64,000 bases of DNA from Nocardia sp. BMG111209 (GTDB lineage Bacteria > Actinomycetota > Actinomycetes > Mycobacteriales > Mycobacteriaceae): NCBI RefSeq assembly GCF_000381925.1, contig NZ_KB907308.1:1054001-1118000 (forward strand), in the 5' to 3' direction. The translations under genes were made by a program, and so were the position numbers. This document shows, one piece after another, positions 7,359 through 15,532 of this stretch. The stretch's first letter is position 1. Every line of letters begins with the position of its first letter. The notes under the pieces are model-generated. The model saw only the letters and a list, made by a program, of their open reading frames with translations. It was not told where the DNA came from and made no database searches.

Positions 7359-8249
7359 ACACTCGTGGTTGCGGGGATAACCGACGTGGATGAGGCTCAG
7401 ATTTCGATCGTTGCCGACACCAAGATCACCAATTCGAATGATGATCGCTTCACGGATCGAGCCTACGAAAATCCCGGACAAAAAATTGTCCTGCTTGATG
7501 ATGATACTGTCATCGGATTCGCTGGCGACACACCCGAGACAGCTATAAAACGGGCAGCCAAGTTGCGGGGTCGATCAATTGAGGAGGTCTTAGAGGACCT
7601 CGCCGCCTACATACGCGAAACTAACGAGATTAGTTCATTGATCTCAAAGTCATTCGTGGTTGCCACTCGAATCCCAAAACCACGGCTGTGGAAGATCGCA
7701 AATGGTAGCATCGAAGATCGGACACACATTAGAAGATCCTGGGTAGGAGACCGTGACGCTTATAGATACTTTCAGGGATTACGTCCGCTACTGCCATCAC
7801 CTCCCGAAGCGCCCGAAGAAGTTACGCTGACTTTTTCGATGATGACTCTTGTCGCGAGCAATGACATTCCGACCGTTGGTGGCTACATGTCCCGCGTATC
7901 CGGAAACAAAAATCAGCCTTTTCGGTTCCACTCTGATCCAATATTCGTAGCCCCGTGGCTTACTGAGATATCGGTTTATCGACCTGAGCCAGGAATCGTG
8001 GAGTTGCGCGAAAACCTTCCGCCCGGCGGCGACCCGACTGAGCATGTCTGTATCAATATTCCCGGCCAGCCGCCCACCGTGGGCGCACTCGCTCACTACA
8101 TTCCAGAAATCGGGACGGCGTGGCTACATACACACGACGAACCGTGGCTCGACGCCGTCAAGTTGCGCGGCAGGACCGTCGATCAAGTAATAGCTGAGGC
8201 CGCCGAGAGGTACGGCCAGTATTTGATGAAGCCGCACTTCTGTCGATAA
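7356..8249 (+). CDS. putative Ntn-hydrolase (HslV/Anbu-like threonine protease fold)
   Basis: A 297-residue protein with no family I can name with certainty. Its first 80 residues follow the pattern of self-compartmentalising N-terminal-nucleophile hydrolases: Met-Thr start followed by a hydrophobic strand (TLVVAGI), then ISIVADTKIT (compare the AxDxxxT strand of HslV/Anbu), then GQKIVLLDDDTVIGFAGD, where HslV has a catalytic Lys and the GFAG turn. After Met removal, Thr1, Asp20 and Lys42 would be the candidate catalytic residues. The last third is not typical of HslV and contains an HTHDEPW motif. It is AT-rich like the Shedu gene just upstream and probably functions with it. An unrelated non-peptidase role remains possible. 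Confidence 0.55.
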   Translation: MTLVVAGITDVDEAQISIVADTKITNSNDDRFTDRAYENPGQKIVLLDDDTVIGFAGDTPETAIKRAAKLRGRSIEEVLEDLAAYIRETNEISSLISKSFVVATRIPKPRLWKIANGSIEDRTHIRRSWVGDRDAYRYFQGLRPLLPSPPEAPEEVTLTFSMMTLVASNDIPTVGGYMSRVSGNKNQPFRFHSDPIFVAPWLTEISVYRPEPGIVELRENLPPGGDPTEHVCINIPGQPPTVGALAHYIPEIGTAWLHTHDEPWLDAVKLRGRTVDQVIAEAAERYGQYLMKPHFCR

Positions 8250-8257
8250 AGATTTGC

Positions 8258-9151
8258 TCACTCCAGCGCTTTCCACCCAGTCCACGGCCGCGGTCCCCGC
8301 TCACCACGGATGCAGGCGAGTCGGTGCAGCGCCTGCTCTTCCCGAGCTGGATTCGCTGACGCTGCCTGGACTGCCATCGTCGTCATCCGAAACTCCCGGA
8401 TGTCGCGAAGCAGCTCGAACCCCGCCCACGTCGTGACGTCATGCCCGTAGACCTCGCAGAACTCGGCGTACTGCTCCTCAGTGATCCAGCCGAAGGACCG
8501 CCACTTTATCGCCGTGTGCACCAGATCCCATTCGGGTGGCCCGAAAGATGTCCTCTCCAGATCGAGTAGGCGCACCGTGCCATCGTCGGCCGCGAAGACG
8601 TTGCCCACCCAGGCATCGCCGTGGATGACGCACCAGGGCAGCCCGGCCGGAAGTTCCGCCCATCGTTGCTGGAGTTCAGTCAAATGCCCGCGGAACCACG
8701 ACCTATCCTGATCGCTCAGGATCGACGCCGCCGCGATGCGCTCCTCCAGTCGTACGAAGGGCGCCACCTGACCGAGATCGAAATCCACCGGCGGCGGCAG
8801 GTGATGCAGTTGCTTCAGCACCGCGGCCACCTGAACAGGCGTGCCGTGCTGATGCGGCGGCAGCTCTCGCCAGAAGGTCACCGCCAGACCGTCGATCACT
8901 ACCGGCTGATCGACGTCCGGCACAACCTGTACGGCCGCGATACCCGATGCTTCCAGCCAACGAGCAACGTTCACCTCACGCTGCGCGGCAACGTACTGGC
9001 CTGGTCGGCTGACGCGAGCGATGATGTGCCCTGGCAGCCGGAAGAGGGCGTTCTCGCTTTGGCGAAAAGGCTGGACATCTGCGACATCAAGCCCGGCCGC
9101 GGTTCCGGCGACGCGCACGATCCCAAGCAGGTCCGTTTCCCCTGCGATCAT
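8258..9151 (-). CDS. aminoglycoside phosphotransferase/choline kinase-family kinase
   Basis: A 297-residue APH-fold kinase. The catalytic loop with Brenner motif (VIHGDAWVGNV) and the metal-binding segment (LLDLERTSFGPPEWDL) are intact; the N-lobe has the NALFRLPGHIIARVSRPGQ strands that bind ATP. The substrate is a small hydroxylated metabolite and need not be an antibiotic. The start overlaps the stop of the XRE-TPR regulator upstream (ATGA at 9148-9151), so the two are co-translated. It sits at the edge of the kinase/radical SAM cassette and may phosphorylate the same compound. Confidence 0.85.
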   Translation of the reverse strand: MIAGETDLLGIVRVAGTAAGLDVADVQPFRQSENALFRLPGHIIARVSRPGQYVAAQREVNVARWLEASGIAAVQVVPDVDQPVVIDGLAVTFWRELPPHQHGTPVQVAAVLKQLHHLPPPVDFDLGQVAPFVRLEERIAAASILSDQDRSWFRGHLTELQQRWAELPAGLPWCVIHGDAWVGNVFAADDGTVRLLDLERTSFGPPEWDLVHTAIKWRSFGWITEEQYAEFCEVYGHDVTTWAGFELLRDIREFRMTTMAVQAASANPAREEQALHRLACIRGERGPRPWTGWKALE

Positions 9152-10587
9152 GCACCCACCAAGGCGCTGCCGATTCGTGCATCGAGTTCTTCAACTTCTC
9201 CGGCCTGACGGTGCGGTTCGGCGAGGGTACGAAGCTCACGCAGATCATCAGCCGCGCGACGCGAACGCACATGGCCAGCATCAACGAGCGCCGCCTGGCC
9301 GAAGGAAGCAGCCTCGACTGGGTCGCCGGTGGCCATCGTCAGCGACGCCAGCTTGATCCCGGAAATCGCCCGCGAGCGAACGAAGGTGGCCGTATGTCCG
9401 GCAACCGCTGTCTCTAGGCGCTGCCTGGCTTCGCCTACAAATCGGCCATCGAGCGCGACATCGAACAGGGCATGGCCGGTATCGCCCGAGTGCTGGGCCG
9501 CGTCGTAGTACGACATCCACGGTGGGTCATTCGTCGGCGAGGCGTGCGCGAATTCGTCGTCGGCCTGGCCGACCGCTCGGACAGCTTCCTCGGTCCGATG
9601 GAGCTTGGCGAGCGCCCGCGCCCGCGCTGAGTGCAGCATCGCCCTTTCCGTTGCGGTCAGCCGATCGGCGCGCACCATCGCCAGTTCGATGAAGGTCAAT
9701 CCGTCGTCGGGATGCCCGCACCAGATGGCTTGCCGCGCCATCGAGGACAGCACCTTGCCGCGGAGATGCCAGTCTCCGACCTCTTCAGCGCAGGTGAGGC
9801 CGAGCTGGAACATGCTGCGGGCATCGGCATGGGCGTAAGCGTCGAAGGCCATGAAGCCTGCTGTATGCCCGAGGAAACCGACCGCACTGTGCAGCTCTGT
9901 CCGGTGTTTCTCCGCGCAACCAGCACCAAGCAGATTCACGGCGTAGCGCAGTTGTGCAGACACGGCTTCCCGGACGAGCCCACCGCCGTAGGTGTGATCC
10001 CACGAGCTGAACTCACGCGCAGCCGTTCGCACCTGTTCGATCTCGGCGAGGCCCACCGTCGACGGGATCGGCGTCGGCTCGATCTTTCCAAGCAGTTCAG
10101 CGAGCGGCTGGTGGGTCACTGCCGCCACCGTCACGCCAAGGGCGGCACGAACGAATTCCTGGCGGTTCACATGATCGAGGGTAGCGCCGGAACCCGCAGG
10201 CAGCTTGAACCACAGATGTTCGGGCGGGACGGCCAGCACTTCGGCCCAGCGGATCAACTTCGACAGTTGTTCTGGCGCGGGACCCTTCTCGATCCGGCTG
10301 AGCTGCGCCTGCGTCAGCCCGAGCCAATTGGCAACAAGTTCCTGCGGCAGTGCGCGGCCATGAAAGGGGTGCGTGCGGTAGGCGAAGATGACCCTCCCTA
10401 TATGCCAGGTAGCAAGGGCATCGCGCATCTGATCGGTCAGCCAGAAGGCGGGCGGCAAAAGTGGCGGTTGTTGCCGTTGGTCGCGGGACGCGGATTCGCA
10501 AGGTGCACAACACGAGTCGTGATTGTAGTTATTCAGCCTCGTCCCGCAACGGGCGCAGTAGCGCTGCATCTGGGGTATCCGCGTCAT
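9148..10587 (-). CDS. XRE-family regulator with N-terminal zinc knuckle and TPR-like sensor domain
   Basis: A 479-residue protein. Residues 10-30 carry four cysteines (CARCGTRLN and CCAPC) of a small zinc ribbon. An XRE helix-turn-helix is at about 80-115 (ANWLGLTQAQLSRIEKG). The remaining 350 residues are all-helical with TPR-like spacing (GLTCAEEVGDWHLRGKVLSSM, ARALAKLHRTEEAVRAVGQA), as in actinomycete regulators that sense small ligands. Divergent from the adenylate-kinase-like gene across a 190-base control region, so it is the likely regulator of the cassette in both directions. Confidence 0.82.
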   Translation of the reverse strand: MTRIPQMQRYCARCGTRLNNYNHDSCCAPCESASRDQRQQPPLLPPAFWLTDQMRDALATWHIGRVIFAYRTHPFHGRALPQELVANWLGLTQAQLSRIEKGPAPEQLSKLIRWAEVLAVPPEHLWFKLPAGSGATLDHVNRQEFVRAALGVTVAAVTHQPLAELLGKIEPTPIPSTVGLAEIEQVRTAAREFSSWDHTYGGGLVREAVSAQLRYAVNLLGAGCAEKHRTELHSAVGFLGHTAGFMAFDAYAHADARSMFQLGLTCAEEVGDWHLRGKVLSSMARQAIWCGHPDDGLTFIELAMVRADRLTATERAMLHSARARALAKLHRTEEAVRAVGQADDEFAHASPTNDPPWMSYYDAAQHSGDTGHALFDVALDGRFVGEARQRLETAVAGHTATFVRSRAISGIKLASLTMATGDPVEAASFGQAALVDAGHVRSRRAADDLRELRTLAEPHRQAGEVEELDARIGSALVGA

Positions 10588-10657
10588 GATGGCCCGCTCC
10601 CGGGTTTCCTGGGGGTTTTCGTCGCCTTCTGCCTTGGTCGGGTGACCCTACCAGCGC

Positions 10658-10688
10658 TTGACAACAAAGCCTATGCGTTTCATACATA
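10658..10688 (+). promoter_or_regulatory. candidate promoter for the kinase/radical SAM operon
   Basis: A perfect -35 hexamer TTGACA (10658-10663) is followed after 17-18 bases by catacat, a weak -10. It lies in the divergent spacer between the XRE-TPR regulator and the rightward operon, about 90 bases ahead of the GTG at 10779, leaving room for operator sites. Confidence 0.4.
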
Positions 10689-10778
10689 CCCCGTATTCGC
10701 CTCTGTCGTGGCCGTTTTCGGCCCTTCGACCCACCCTTGGCCCGTCCCGAGAATTGGCCGCTAGGAAAGGGGTAGGCC

Positions 10779-11462
10779 GTGACATTGTCCCTTGTAGTAC
10801 CCATATTTGGCCCGCCAGCCGCTGGAAAAACCACCCTCACGCTTCGACTCGGATCCGAACCTGGACGTCGGGTCTTTCGCCTGCGTGAGCATGTATCCAA
10901 GGAGGTGCTGGCGGTGACCGCCGCCAGCAGCGAACGGCTGGGATGGATCGACGAGTTCACTGTGATGGAAGCGGTGCGCTTGTACTTCGCCGATGCTGCC
11001 TCTAATTCCGGCATCCACACCGTGCTCCTGGATAACTTCCCGGGCTCGGCGAGCCAGGTCGATCAGCTGCTTGCCGCCGTACGGGCAGTTGCACCGAATT
11101 GTCATGTCGAGGCGATCGAACTCCTGACCGACGCCAAGACGTTAAAGCAGCGCTCGCGGAACCGGAAGGTCTGCCACCGCTGCGAGCGAGATCCGATCTC
11201 CGATCCTCGTTTGCCGGCGATCCCGAGTGATGCAGACCCCTGGCAGTGCGCCCACTGCCGCGGGCTACTGCATCCCCGCCGGGGTGATTCGCCTCGGCTG
11301 TTCAAGGCTCGGATGCAGCGCTACCACCAGGCGGCAGCAGGTATTCGGGCCGGATTCACTGATTCCGGTATCGCCGTCACCCATCTCGACACCACAAACA
11401 CCATCGACGGGGCGGCGAACCTGCTTGCCCCGCTACTTATCTCCCGGAGCGCCTCGTTATGA
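10779..11462 (+). CDS. adenylate-kinase-like P-loop kinase with zinc-finger lid
   Basis: A 227-residue protein with a P-loop at residues 10-18 (GPPAAGKTT) and a lid resembling that of zinc-containing adenylate kinases: CHRC, about 20 residues, CAHCRGLLHPRRGDSP, then an R-x-x-x-Y helix. The middle region carries VLLDNFPGS, corresponding to the NMP-binding VLDGFPR strand, with the Arg lost. It is thus a divergent member that may act on a nucleotide-like or other metabolite rather than AMP. GTG start after aggaaagggg. The stop overlaps the radical SAM start (ATGA at 11459-11462). Confidence 0.72.
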   Translation: MTLSLVVPIFGPPAAGKTTLTLRLGSEPGRRVFRLREHVSKEVLAVTAASSERLGWIDEFTVMEAVRLYFADAASNSGIHTVLLDNFPGSASQVDQLLAAVRAVAPNCHVEAIELLTDAKTLKQRSRNRKVCHRCERDPISDPRLPAIPSDADPWQCAHCRGLLHPRRGDSPRLFKARMQRYHQAAAGIRAGFTDSGIAVTHLDTTNTIDGAANLLAPLLISRSASL

Positions 11463-12598
11463 CCACTGTTGATCTGCCCACCCCGCGAGCGACGGGCGAT
11501 GGCTACGGCCATGCTCGGATGCCACGCGGCGGCAACCTCCCCGAACCGGATCGCATCGACCGCATCGCCTACGGCCGCTTCCGGAATGTCTATCTCTACA
11601 TCACCGAAGCCTGCCAACTGCGCTGCGAGCACTGCTACATGGGCGAACGGCTCGACCGAGCACTCAAGATGCCGCTGCCGCAGATCGTGGACACGCTCAC
11701 GACTTGGCGACGGATGGGCGGCGACAAACTCACCATCCTCGGCGGCGAGCCGACGTTGCACCCGCACTACTGCGAAGTGATCCGCCTCAGCCGGAAGCTC
11801 GGCTACGAACACGTCATCACCACAACGAACGCCCAGAAGCCTGCCCTGCGTCGATTCCGCCAGCTCGCGCCGGATGACTTCGCCTACATTCAGGTCAGCC
11901 TGGATGGTGGCACGAGCATCAGCCACGACGCGATCCGTGGCGCGAACACCTTCGACACCGCCCTCGAAACCACGACCGAGCTGACCGGTCGCGGCTTCGA
12001 TACTCGGATCATCTGCACTGTCAACAAGGCGAACGAAGGCGATGCGCTCCAGTTGCTCGATATCGCCGACGAGCTTGGCGTCAGCCTGGTGAAGTTCCAT
12101 GTCTTCTCCACCATCGGCACGGGGCACGGCAATGCGGAAATGGCGATGAATCCGCTGGAGTGGGTGACGTTCTGCGAACGCCTGAATGAGATTGCACCGC
12201 AGTACAAGACGCGAGTGTGGTACCAGCCGACCTACGCCCGTCGCGACGAAATGGCGCGCTACGCCGCCGAGGGCTACCAGGGGTGCATCGGCCGGACCCT
12301 GGATCGGATCTCGATCTTCCCGGATGGCCGCTGCTACGTCTGTTCCTTCCTGTTCGACACCGATCTGTACTTCGCCCAGATGGTCGACGGCAAGGTACAG
12401 CTCAACAACGGCGTCAACGAGTTCGATCTGTTCACCAGCGTCTTGGCCGAAAGTTCCTGCGGTGGCTGCAAAGCCAGCGCCTGCCAAGGCGGCTGCCCAG
12501 CGGAGGAGATGGTGATGGGCAGCGCCTCGTGCGCGACCTACGACGACATCGTGCCGGTCTGCCGGTTGTGGAAATCCAGCGCCAAGCCAGAGGAATGA
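11459..12598 (+). CDS. radical SAM/SPASM enzyme
   Basis: A 379-residue radical SAM enzyme. The [4Fe-4S]-SAM cluster motif is CQLRCEHC (CxxxCxxC) at about 59-66. GGEPTLHP is the SAM-binding GGE region, and QVSLDGG is a further core strand. The C-terminus (about 275-370) is a SPASM/twitch-like cluster domain: GCIGRT, RCYVC, CGGCKASACQGGCP, and two more cysteines. SPASM enzymes usually modify peptides or carbohydrates, but no precursor peptide is evident nearby. It sits in the middle of an overlapping operon with a P-loop kinase and a cupin. Confidence 0.85.
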   Translation: MTTVDLPTPRATGDGYGHARMPRGGNLPEPDRIDRIAYGRFRNVYLYITEACQLRCEHCYMGERLDRALKMPLPQIVDTLTTWRRMGGDKLTILGGEPTLHPHYCEVIRLSRKLGYEHVITTTNAQKPALRRFRQLAPDDFAYIQVSLDGGTSISHDAIRGANTFDTALETTTELTGRGFDTRIICTVNKANEGDALQLLDIADELGVSLVKFHVFSTIGTGHGNAEMAMNPLEWVTFCERLNEIAPQYKTRVWYQPTYARRDEMARYAAEGYQGCIGRTLDRISIFPDGRCYVCSFLFDTDLYFAQMVDGKVQLNNGVNEFDLFTSVLAESSCGGCKASACQGGCPAEEMVMGSASCATYDDIVPVCRLWKSSAKPEE

Positions 12599-12605
12599 GG
12601 ACCTG

Positions 12606-13259
12606 ATGGACGAAATGGATCGTATTGCTGAAAACTTGTGCTGGATCGACTGGGACGACATCGATGATGTCGAACTCAACTGCCGCGAAGCGCTGAACGC
12701 ACTCGCTGCCGAACCACGAATCGTGCGCGCACGGCTGGACAAACTACCCGAGTGGCCGGACCTGCTGGCTATGTGCGAGCACTACGACATCCTGGACAAG
12801 ATTGTGCTCCACAGCGACGACGACCCCGGCGTACGTATCCGGTTGCACATCTTCCTGCCAGGGTATTTCGACCGGCCGCACAACCATCGGTGGTCGTACG
12901 CCAGCCGCATCCTGCGCGGACAGTACCGGCATTTCCTGTTCGGCAATGCCGAAGTGGACGAGCAGATCGACCCGGTGAAACTGCCGGTGCTCCAGGCGCG
13001 CGAGGAGCCGGTCGGCACGAGCTACGCCCTGCACCACAGCATGGTGCACGCCGTGGTAGCCGAGCCCTTCACGGTGAGCCTGGTGATTCGTGGTCCGGCG
13101 GTGAAGGACCGCTTCCTCGTGATGGACCGCAAGACCGGCGAGGCGTGGTGGCAGTACGGGAACAAGGACGAGCCGGAAGCGGAGGCCATGGCGAAGCATA
13201 TGAGCCGAGCACGGTTCGCCGAGGTGACGGGCTGGCTGGAGGAGTGGAACGTCTTCTGA
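12606..13259 (+). CDS. cupin-fold protein of the radical SAM cassette
   Basis: A 217-residue protein with a single cupin core. The metal-binding motif is seen at FDRPHNHRWSYASRILRG (two His plus downstream residues), followed by HHSMVHAV as the second motif. The arrangement resembles cysteine-dioxygenase-like cupins, though the sequence is not a recognisable CDO. The N-terminal 60 residues are helical and acidic. Starts seven bases after the radical SAM stop with a gagg ribosome-binding site, so it is the third gene of the operon. It may oxygenate or isomerise the radical SAM product, or bind it. Confidence 0.65.
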   Translation: MDEMDRIAENLCWIDWDDIDDVELNCREALNALAAEPRIVRARLDKLPEWPDLLAMCEHYDILDKIVLHSDDDPGVRIRLHIFLPGYFDRPHNHRWSYASRILRGQYRHFLFGNAEVDEQIDPVKLPVLQAREEPVGTSYALHHSMVHAVVAEPFTVSLVIRGPAVKDRFLVMDRKTGEAWWQYGNKDEPEAEAMAKHMSRARFAEVTGWLEEWNVF

Positions 13260-13329
13260 CCATGGCGAGCGGCATCGACGGCAGATCGCGAACGATTCGC
13301 TGTCGGTGTCGCTCGCTACGCTTCATTAC

Positions 13330-13518
13330 ATGAATATCGACAGATCGAAGGTCTGCTCGTACTGCGGTGGTCCTGTCTGCTACATCGACCATCCGATCAT
13401 GGGCTACGGCTCGTCGACGCCGTCACGGGTCAATCGCACTTTCCAATGCGCCGACCTCTGCGACAAGTCACGACGACGAGGCGGCGATAGCGGCCACACC
13501 GCCGAGAAGGTTCGCTGA
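13330..13518 (+). CDS. small cysteine-rich protein
   Basis: A 62-residue ORF from the ATG at 13330, with CSYCGGPVC near the N-terminus and CADLC at about residue 40, a plausible small zinc-binding knuckle. It follows the cupin by 70 bases on the same strand. No family is recognised. The composition is gene-like for the first 45 residues, then basic and polar. It could be a fragment of a larger zinc-ribbon protein. Confidence 0.4.
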   Translation: MNIDRSKVCSYCGGPVCYIDHPIMGYGSSTPSRVNRTFQCADLCDKSRRRGGDSGHTAEKVR

Positions 13519-13525
13519 CACGGCG

Positions 13526-14450
13526 CTAACTCGCGACGCCGATTCCGCCTCCCGGCCTCAACGCTTCCAACTCAGCCAGCGTCGGCAGCGGGGCACTCTG
13601 ATGTCGTGCACACCGCAGCGCCCCGCTGGCCGATCCAAGAACCAAACTGCGCTGCATTGACCATCCGTCCCTGAGTCCGTAGAGCAGCCCGCCGGAAAAC
13701 GCCGCCCCGGCACAGTGGGTATGACGAACCGTCACCGGGAAAGCTGGTACTGACACCACTTCCGATCGGCTGAGTGCCACAGCGCCGTAGGCGCCGGCCG
13801 TGACAATCGCCCAGGCTGCTCGCGTCTGGTCCAGCACTGATCGAGCGATGGCTGGCGTCGTCGTGTGCTGCATCATCGACGTTGGTTTGCACCAGCAGGC
13901 CGGCGTATCCGCGCACCGCCGCTGCCACATCGGGCGAGAGGTCGGAACCGCCGAGGTTGAGGAGTAGGGGCACGCCAGCAGCGATGACGGCCTCGATCAC
14001 GCGCAGGACGGCGGATTCGATCAGCTCATAGCAATCTAGGTAGACGAACGACGCATCGGCCACCGGCGATAGATCAGCCCGTTCCAAGCTGGCGACGACT
14101 CCAGGCAAATGGGCGAACCAGGTGCGCGTGTGTTGGTCATCACCGGTCACAACAATCCGCGGGGTGGCGGTTGCCGCTGCCGCACGATCTATCGTCATGT
14201 GACGCGGATTGAGCCACTGCCGGACGAACCGGCCGGGCTCGTCGTCGCCGATGCTGTTGGCGATGAGATGGGTCGGCGCTCCCATCGAGGCGAGCACCGC
14301 CGCTGTCATCGGGCCGTCAGCTGTCACCGACCGCTCAACGCTTCGGATTTCTGCGCCATGATTGGCCAGTGGGAACCGAGGCACTGTCCACAGTTCCGCC
14401 AGCGCCAAGTAGCTGACGCACACCACCGGGCCGGACGGACTGTTCATCAT
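13526..14450 (-). pseudogene. PfkB-family kinase split by a frameshift
   Basis: The N-terminal two thirds (14450 down to about 13875) encode a ribokinase/PfkB fold (AVLASMGAPTHLIANSIGDD, LLLNLGGSDLSPDV). The C-terminal third continues in another frame to 13526 (AIVTAGAYGAVALSRSE, FSGGLLYGLRDG). The shift falls near 13855-13875, in a run of gtcgtcgtg trinucleotides, and is either a sequencing slip, a true mutation or, less likely, programmed. Independently, the catalytic GAGD motif reads CAGA, so the general-base Asp is absent. Starts immediately after the NUDIX stop, forming a two-gene operon convergent with the cupin operon. Confidence 0.72.
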
Positions 14451-14912
14451 CTACCAGCCGAAGGTCGAGAACGTGCGCTGGTCTGCAATGTGCTGCATGG
14501 CCTCGCGACAGTAGGCGATCATGTGGTCGGGCAACGCCGCCACTGCGAACCAGTCCAGGGCACTACACTTTTCGGGCTCACGGTTGGTCGGCTCGCCCTG
14601 CCAGTTCGTGACGGTGAAGAAGAAGGCCATCCGCCCGCCCGACGAGGAGTTGTGCATGATGTGGCTGAAGTGCACATCTTCCGGGTTGATCGTCACCCCG
14701 ATCTCTTCGTCGGCTTCGCGGATCAGGGCGGCGATGACAGATTCGCCGGCCTCCAGGTGGCCCGAGGGCAGATGCCATGCACCATCTTCGAAACCGGTGT
14801 TCTGGCGCTGACCGTAGAGCACCTGGTCACCGCGGCGAAGCACGAGATGTACATCCCCGGTCACCTTGTGCCGCTGCGGCTTTGCCTGCTGATCGAGTGC
14901 GGTGGTCGTCAT
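14451..14912 (-). CDS. NUDIX hydrolase of the kinase/radical SAM cassette
   Basis: A 153-residue NUDIX hydrolase with an intact Nudix box (GHLEAGESVIAALIREADEE then IGV), satisfying Gx5Ex7REUxEExGU. Typical length for a single-domain nucleotide-diphosphate hydrolase. The PfkB gene begins at the next base after its stop, so the pair is co-transcribed. In this setting it probably acts on a phosphorylated intermediate of the cassette or cleans a nucleotide by-product. Confidence 0.88.
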   Translation of the reverse strand: MTTTALDQQAKPQRHKVTGDVHLVLRRGDQVLYGQRQNTGFEDGAWHLPSGHLEAGESVIAALIREADEEIGVTINPEDVHFSHIMHNSSSGGRMAFFFTVTNWQGEPTNREPEKCSALDWFAVAALPDHMIAYCREAMQHIADQRTFSTFGW

Positions 14913-15124
14913 GCTGAAACAGAGATCCTTCCATTCGATTGTCCCCGCTGAACTGGCTATTTCTGGTCCTCCCCATAAAGCGACCCGAGCCTAGTCCCCG
15001 GGCAGCGGCGGGGCTATACGCCGGACGCATAGTGGTCGGCGGGCGGTTTGGTGTAGGCCGCGCGAAAGCCAGGGTGGGACTTGGGCACAGTCCTAATAGT
15101 TGCCCGACAGTAGAGGGTCCGTCC

Positions 15125-15532
15125 ATGTATCAGGCTGTCGCGCTGTGTGATCCGAAGGCGCACCACGTACCGATCGTGCCGTTCACTGTTGCCCAAGCGA
15201 ATGGAATTATGCAGATTCATGTAGCCTGCCGGGCGAAGCACTGCCCGAGAAGGGCTACTTCTACGACTCCAGGGCGATGGAGGGAGATTCGATCGACGAG
15301 CCTAGCTCTTCGATCAGAGTGCGCAGTTTCGCTTTGCCTCTTCTATTCAAGAAACCACGACTCGACGCAAGCACATCGAGTTCTTCCAAGGCTAATTCGT
15401 ATTCGCCCCATCGAAACCGATCGACCGCTAAGTCTATGCGCGCTTGGAGGTCGATATATCGCCCTGGTGGCAAGATTCTCGCCCGACCTTGACCGGAAAC
15501 AGCGAGAAACTGGCACAGCAGCACATGTCTAA
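15125..15532 (+). pseudogene. probable N-terminal remnant of a hypothetical gene
   Basis: The ATG at 15125 with an agaggg ribosome-binding site begins a protein-like stretch (MYQAVALCDPKAHHVPIVPF then VAQANGIMQIHVACRAKHC) of about 40 residues containing three cysteines. Beyond about 15250 the frame is antisense to the NACHT gene and loses protein-like composition, so only the first 40-45 residues are credible. The simplest reading is a host gene truncated where the NACHT gene arrived. No family recognised. Confidence 0.4.

Noticed and set aside
9631-10764. 377-codon plus-strand ORF
   Set aside because: Antisense to the XRE-TPR regulator, which has zinc, HTH and helical-repeat features.
11459-12598. 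Viperin-type antiviral radical SAM enzyme
   Set aside because: The C-terminal SPASM-like cysteine cluster and overall sequence are not those of viperins; only the company of a nucleotide-kinase-like gene is reminiscent.
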